From positions 1 through 6,086 of the forward strand of contig JAAVHQ010000017.1 in NCBI GenBank assembly GCA_014799645.1: 6,086 bases of DNA, read 5' to 3'. Numbering within the stretch: position 1 is the first letter of the stretch; the number at the start of each line of letters is the position of its first letter. This DNA comes from Clostridiales bacterium (GTDB taxonomy: Bacteria; Bacillota; Clostridia; Christensenellales; UBA3700). The notes beneath the pieces were generated by a model, which was not told the DNA's origin, did no database searches, and was given only the letters and a program-made list of their open reading frames with translations. This document shows, in pieces, positions 4,169-6,086 of the stretch. Both the position numbers and the translations under genes were made by a program.

Positions 4169-4855
4169 CTATACGCGCTCGGTCTGTAAGATTTGATTAA
4201 TCACATATCCTGCAATTTTAATGCCGCACATAGGCGGAACGTAACTCATACTGCCCACTCCGCCGGTAGTCGAAATCGTAGGCTCTTTGGTATAGCACAC
4301 GTCAAGGCTCTTGATACCTCGCTCGCGCAACGATTTGCGAAGTTTCTTTGCCAACGCGTCGTAACTCGTCTTGTATATATCGCAAATCTCAAAGTCGCAA
4401 CTGACAATTCTATTTCCCGCGCCCATTGCGCTGACTATATTCAAACCTTTTTCTTTGGCTAGGCAAATCAAATTCACCTTGTCTTCAAAAGAATCTATCG
4501 CGTCTATGACGTAGTCCCAATCGCCGTTGAGAATATTGCTATTGCTTGCCGAAAATCTTTCTTTGAGAGCAATGACGTGACAATTAGGATTTATATCGGC
4601 AATTCGCTTCTCAAAGGCTTCGACCTTGCTCATACCAACGGTGGAATTGAGAGCGATAATTTGACGGTTGAGATTTGTGACGTCCACGTCGTCGCTATCC
4701 ATTATGCCGATAGTACCTACTCCACACCTTGCGAGCATTTCAACGGCATAGCCGCCTACTCCGCCCACGCCGACGACGAGGACTTTGCTCGCAAACAGTC
4801 TTTGCAAACCTTCCTCGCCTATCAACTTTTGAGTGCGCTCGAACTGATTACTCAT
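4169..4855 (-). CDS. tcdA: tRNA threonylcarbamoyladenosine dehydratase (TcdA, ThiF/HesA/E1-like)
   Basis: This 228-residue E1-like enzyme uses ATP to cyclise t6A to ct6A at position 37 of ANN-decoding tRNAs. The start QFERTQKLIGEEGLQRL is typical of TcdA. The nucleotide-binding GVGGVGG (29-35), DSDDVDVTNLNRQ (53-65) with the conserved R64, the DAIDSFEDK stretch (118-126), SAMGAGN (142-148) and the C-terminal GSMSYVPPMCGIKIAG (201-216) follow in family order. It is somewhat shorter than the roughly 250-270 residues usual in E. coli and Bacillus. I chose the ATG at 4853-4855, which places the family N-terminus correctly and overlaps the aspS stop by 8 bases (ATGAGTAA). A TTG at 4865-4867 would add four residues. 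Coupling to aspS fits a shared tRNA theme and recalls aspS-yrvM in Bacillus subtilis. The other E1-like families (ThiF, MoeB) are less likely, because the zinc CxxC pairs of those proteins are not seen. Confidence 0.94.
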   Translation of the reverse strand: MSNQFERTQKLIGEEGLQRLFASKVLVVGVGGVGGYAVEMLARCGVGTIGIMDSDDVDVTNLNRQIIALNSTVGMSKVEAFEKRIADINPNCHVIALKERFSASNSNILNGDWDYVIDAIDSFEDKVNLICLAKEKGLNIVSAMGAGNRIVSCDFEICDIYKTSYDALAKKLRKSLRERGIKSLDVCYTKEPTISTTGGVGSMSYVPPMCGIKIAGYVINQILQTERV

Positions 4856-6086
4856 TTTTCGTATCAATGCTTATCGCCAAATCTTTGAGTTGCTTGTCCT
4901 CAACTTGCGCAGGCGCGCCCGTCATAAGGCAAGACGCGTTTTGCACTTTCGGGAAAGCGATAACGTCTTTGATATTGTCCGTACCCGTGACGAGCATTAC
5001 GAGTCTGTCAAGACCGAATGCAAGTCCGCCGTGCGGTGGCGCTCCGTATTTGAAAGCGTCCACGAAGAAACCGAATCTCTCTTCGATGTCTTGCTGTGAA
5101 AAACCGAGCAAAGAGAAAATCTTCTCTTGCATGTGCCAGTCGTGAATTCTTATGCTTCCGCCGCCTGCTTCCTGACCGTTGATGACCATATCGTAGGCGT
5201 TGCTTCTTACTTTGAGCGGGTCGCTGTCAAGCAAAGGAATATCCTCGACAATCGCGCTTGTGAACGGGTGGTGTACTGCGACGTATCTCTTTTCTTCTTC
5301 GTCGTATTCGAGAAGCGGGAAGTCTACTACCCACAAGAAATCATACTTGCTCTTGTCGTAAAGTTCGTACTTGTCAGCCAAATGACATCTCAACGCGCCC
5401 AAGGAATCGAAGACGACTTTGTTGGTATCCGCAACGAAGAAGAGAATATCTCCGCTCTCGGCGTTCGTCCTCTCGATGATAGCGTTTTTCTGCTCTTCGC
5501 TCAAAAACTTGAATACCGACGAAGTAATGCTTCCGTCCTCTCTGAACATTGCGTATGCAAGACCCTTTGCGCCGTAACTCTTGACGAATTCCGCGCACGC
5601 GTCGACTTCCTTTCTCGTCATCTTGTTGCAAAGTCCTTTGCCGTTGATAGCGCGCACGCTACCGCCGTTTGCAACAGCGTTAGCGAATACCGAAAAGTCG
5701 CAGTCCTTGACTATGTCGGAAAGATTTTTGAGTTGCAAGTCAAAACGGGTATCGGGCTTATCGCTACCCCATTTCTCCATTGCTTCGCTGTACGGAATTC
5801 TTCTGAACTTCTCGGTGATGTCCATATCCAAACATTCTTTGAATACTTTCTTGATAAGTCCTTCGGCGACTTCCATTACCTGCTCGTTGTCCTCGACGTA
5901 GCTCATTTCCATATCTATCTGCGAGAATTCAGGTTGACGGTTTGCTCTCAAATCTTCGTCTCGGAAACATCTCGCTACTTGATAGTATCTATCCATACCT
6001 GCAATCATAAGCAACTGCTTGTAGAGTTGAGGCGACTGCGGAAGAGCATAAAATTCGCCGTTGTGCAATCTCGACGGAACTAAGTA
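4848..6086 (-). CDS. aspS: Aspartyl-tRNA synthetase, C-terminal two thirds (5' end outside window)
   Basis: This class II synthetase charges tRNA(Asp) with aspartate in the cytoplasm. About 412 residues are visible and the frame is open to the window edge (first visible residues YLVPSRLHNGEFYALPQSPQ). A full bacterial AspRS is about 590 residues, so the N-terminal OB-fold anticodon domain and catalytic motif 1 are missing here. Present in order are motif 2 RCFRDEDLRANRQPEFSQID, the GAD insertion domain (about visible residues 120-240, starting near DFSVFANAVANGGSVRA), LWVVDFPLLEYDEEEKRY, RSNAYDMVINGQEAGGGSIR, motif 3 PPHGGLAFGLDRLVML, and the family tail VIAFPKVQNASCLMTGAP. The GAD domain and this tail mark the bacterial type, not the archaeal-eukaryotic one. 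The stop codon is TAA at 4848-4850, within the tcdA start region, so the two are translationally coupled. The in-frame TTG at 6066-6068 is internal, not a start. Confidence 0.98.
   Translation of the reverse strand, partial: YLVPSRLHNGEFYALPQSPQLYKQLLMIAGMDRYYQVARCFRDEDLRANRQPEFSQIDMEMSYVEDNEQVMEVAEGLIKKVFKECLDMDITEKFRRIPYSEAMEKWGSDKPDTRFDLQLKNLSDIVKDCDFSVFANAVANGGSVRAINGKGLCNKMTRKEVDACAEFVKSYGAKGLAYAMFREDGSITSSVFKFLSEEQKNAIIERTNAESGDILFFVADTNKVVFDSLGALRCHLADKYELYDKSKYDFLWVVDFPLLEYDEEEKRYVAVHHPFTSAIVEDIPLLDSDPLKVRSNAYDMVINGQEAGGGSIRIHDWHMQEKIFSLLGFSQQDIEERFGFFVDAFKYGAPPHGGLAFGLDRLVMLVTGTDNIKDVIAFPKVQNASCLMTGAPAQVEDKQLKDLAISIDTKNE

Noticed and set aside
5127..6083. Plus-strand open frame of 318 codons opposite aspS
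   Set aside because: It is antisense to conserved aspS motifs and resembles no known protein; it is a codon-bias shadow.
1..6086. CRISPR arrays, insertion sequences, prophage or defence genes
   Set aside because: No direct-repeat/spacer pattern, transposase, integrase or defence-type protein is visible; the protein content is housekeeping.

Overview
The window looks like chromosomal housekeeping DNA from a low-to-mid GC member of the Bacillota, most likely an uncultured clostridial lineage. This rests on strong GGAGG-type ribosome binding sites, intrinsic terminators with U-tracts, a standard code with TAA/TAG stops, and a gene order (aspS-tcdA ... rrf2-iscS-iscU) typical of that phylum. The lineage is inferred; no rRNA is present. 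Every convincing protein gene lies on the minus strand, so the window reads biologically from right to left.

Right part (about 4100-6086): the 3' two thirds of aspS (aspartyl-tRNA synthetase, cut by the window edge) runs into tcdA (tRNA threonylcarbamoyladenosine dehydratase) with an 8-base stop/start overlap. Both act on tRNA. After a short AT-rich gap with its own promoter comes glyA (serine hydroxymethyltransferase), closed by a perfect 13-bp terminator hairpin.

Middle part (about 2170-2816): the glyA terminator is followed by a nested hairpin element of unknown nature (2708-2760). Next is a near-consensus sigma-70/sigma-A promoter with a 24-bp imperfect inverted repeat between its -10 and the start codon of an Rrf2-family regulator. 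The regulator is IscR-like but carries an unusual cluster of eight cysteines. The repeat resembles an IscR type 1 site, which suggests autoregulation in response to Fe-S status.

Left part (about 400-2170): rrf2, iscS (cysteine desulfurase) and iscU (Fe-S scaffold) are packed as one operon: a 9-base gap, then an 8-base overlap. A 47-codon gene follows, encoding a small, probably membrane-anchored YtxH-like protein with a perfect ribosome binding site. The operon ends at a strong hairpin at 374-402.

Left edge (1-370): a GC-rich island (59% over 231-370, against 27% over 121-190) holds no convincing protein gene but folds into a closed, multi-helix structure. It is best read as a plus-strand structured RNA that converges on the 374-402 terminator. 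Its layout, and the aspS/tcdA neighbourhood, make a 6S-like RNA the first hypothesis to test, but this is unproven. The window closes with the first 31 codons of a minus-strand gene encoding a secreted or membrane-anchored protein.
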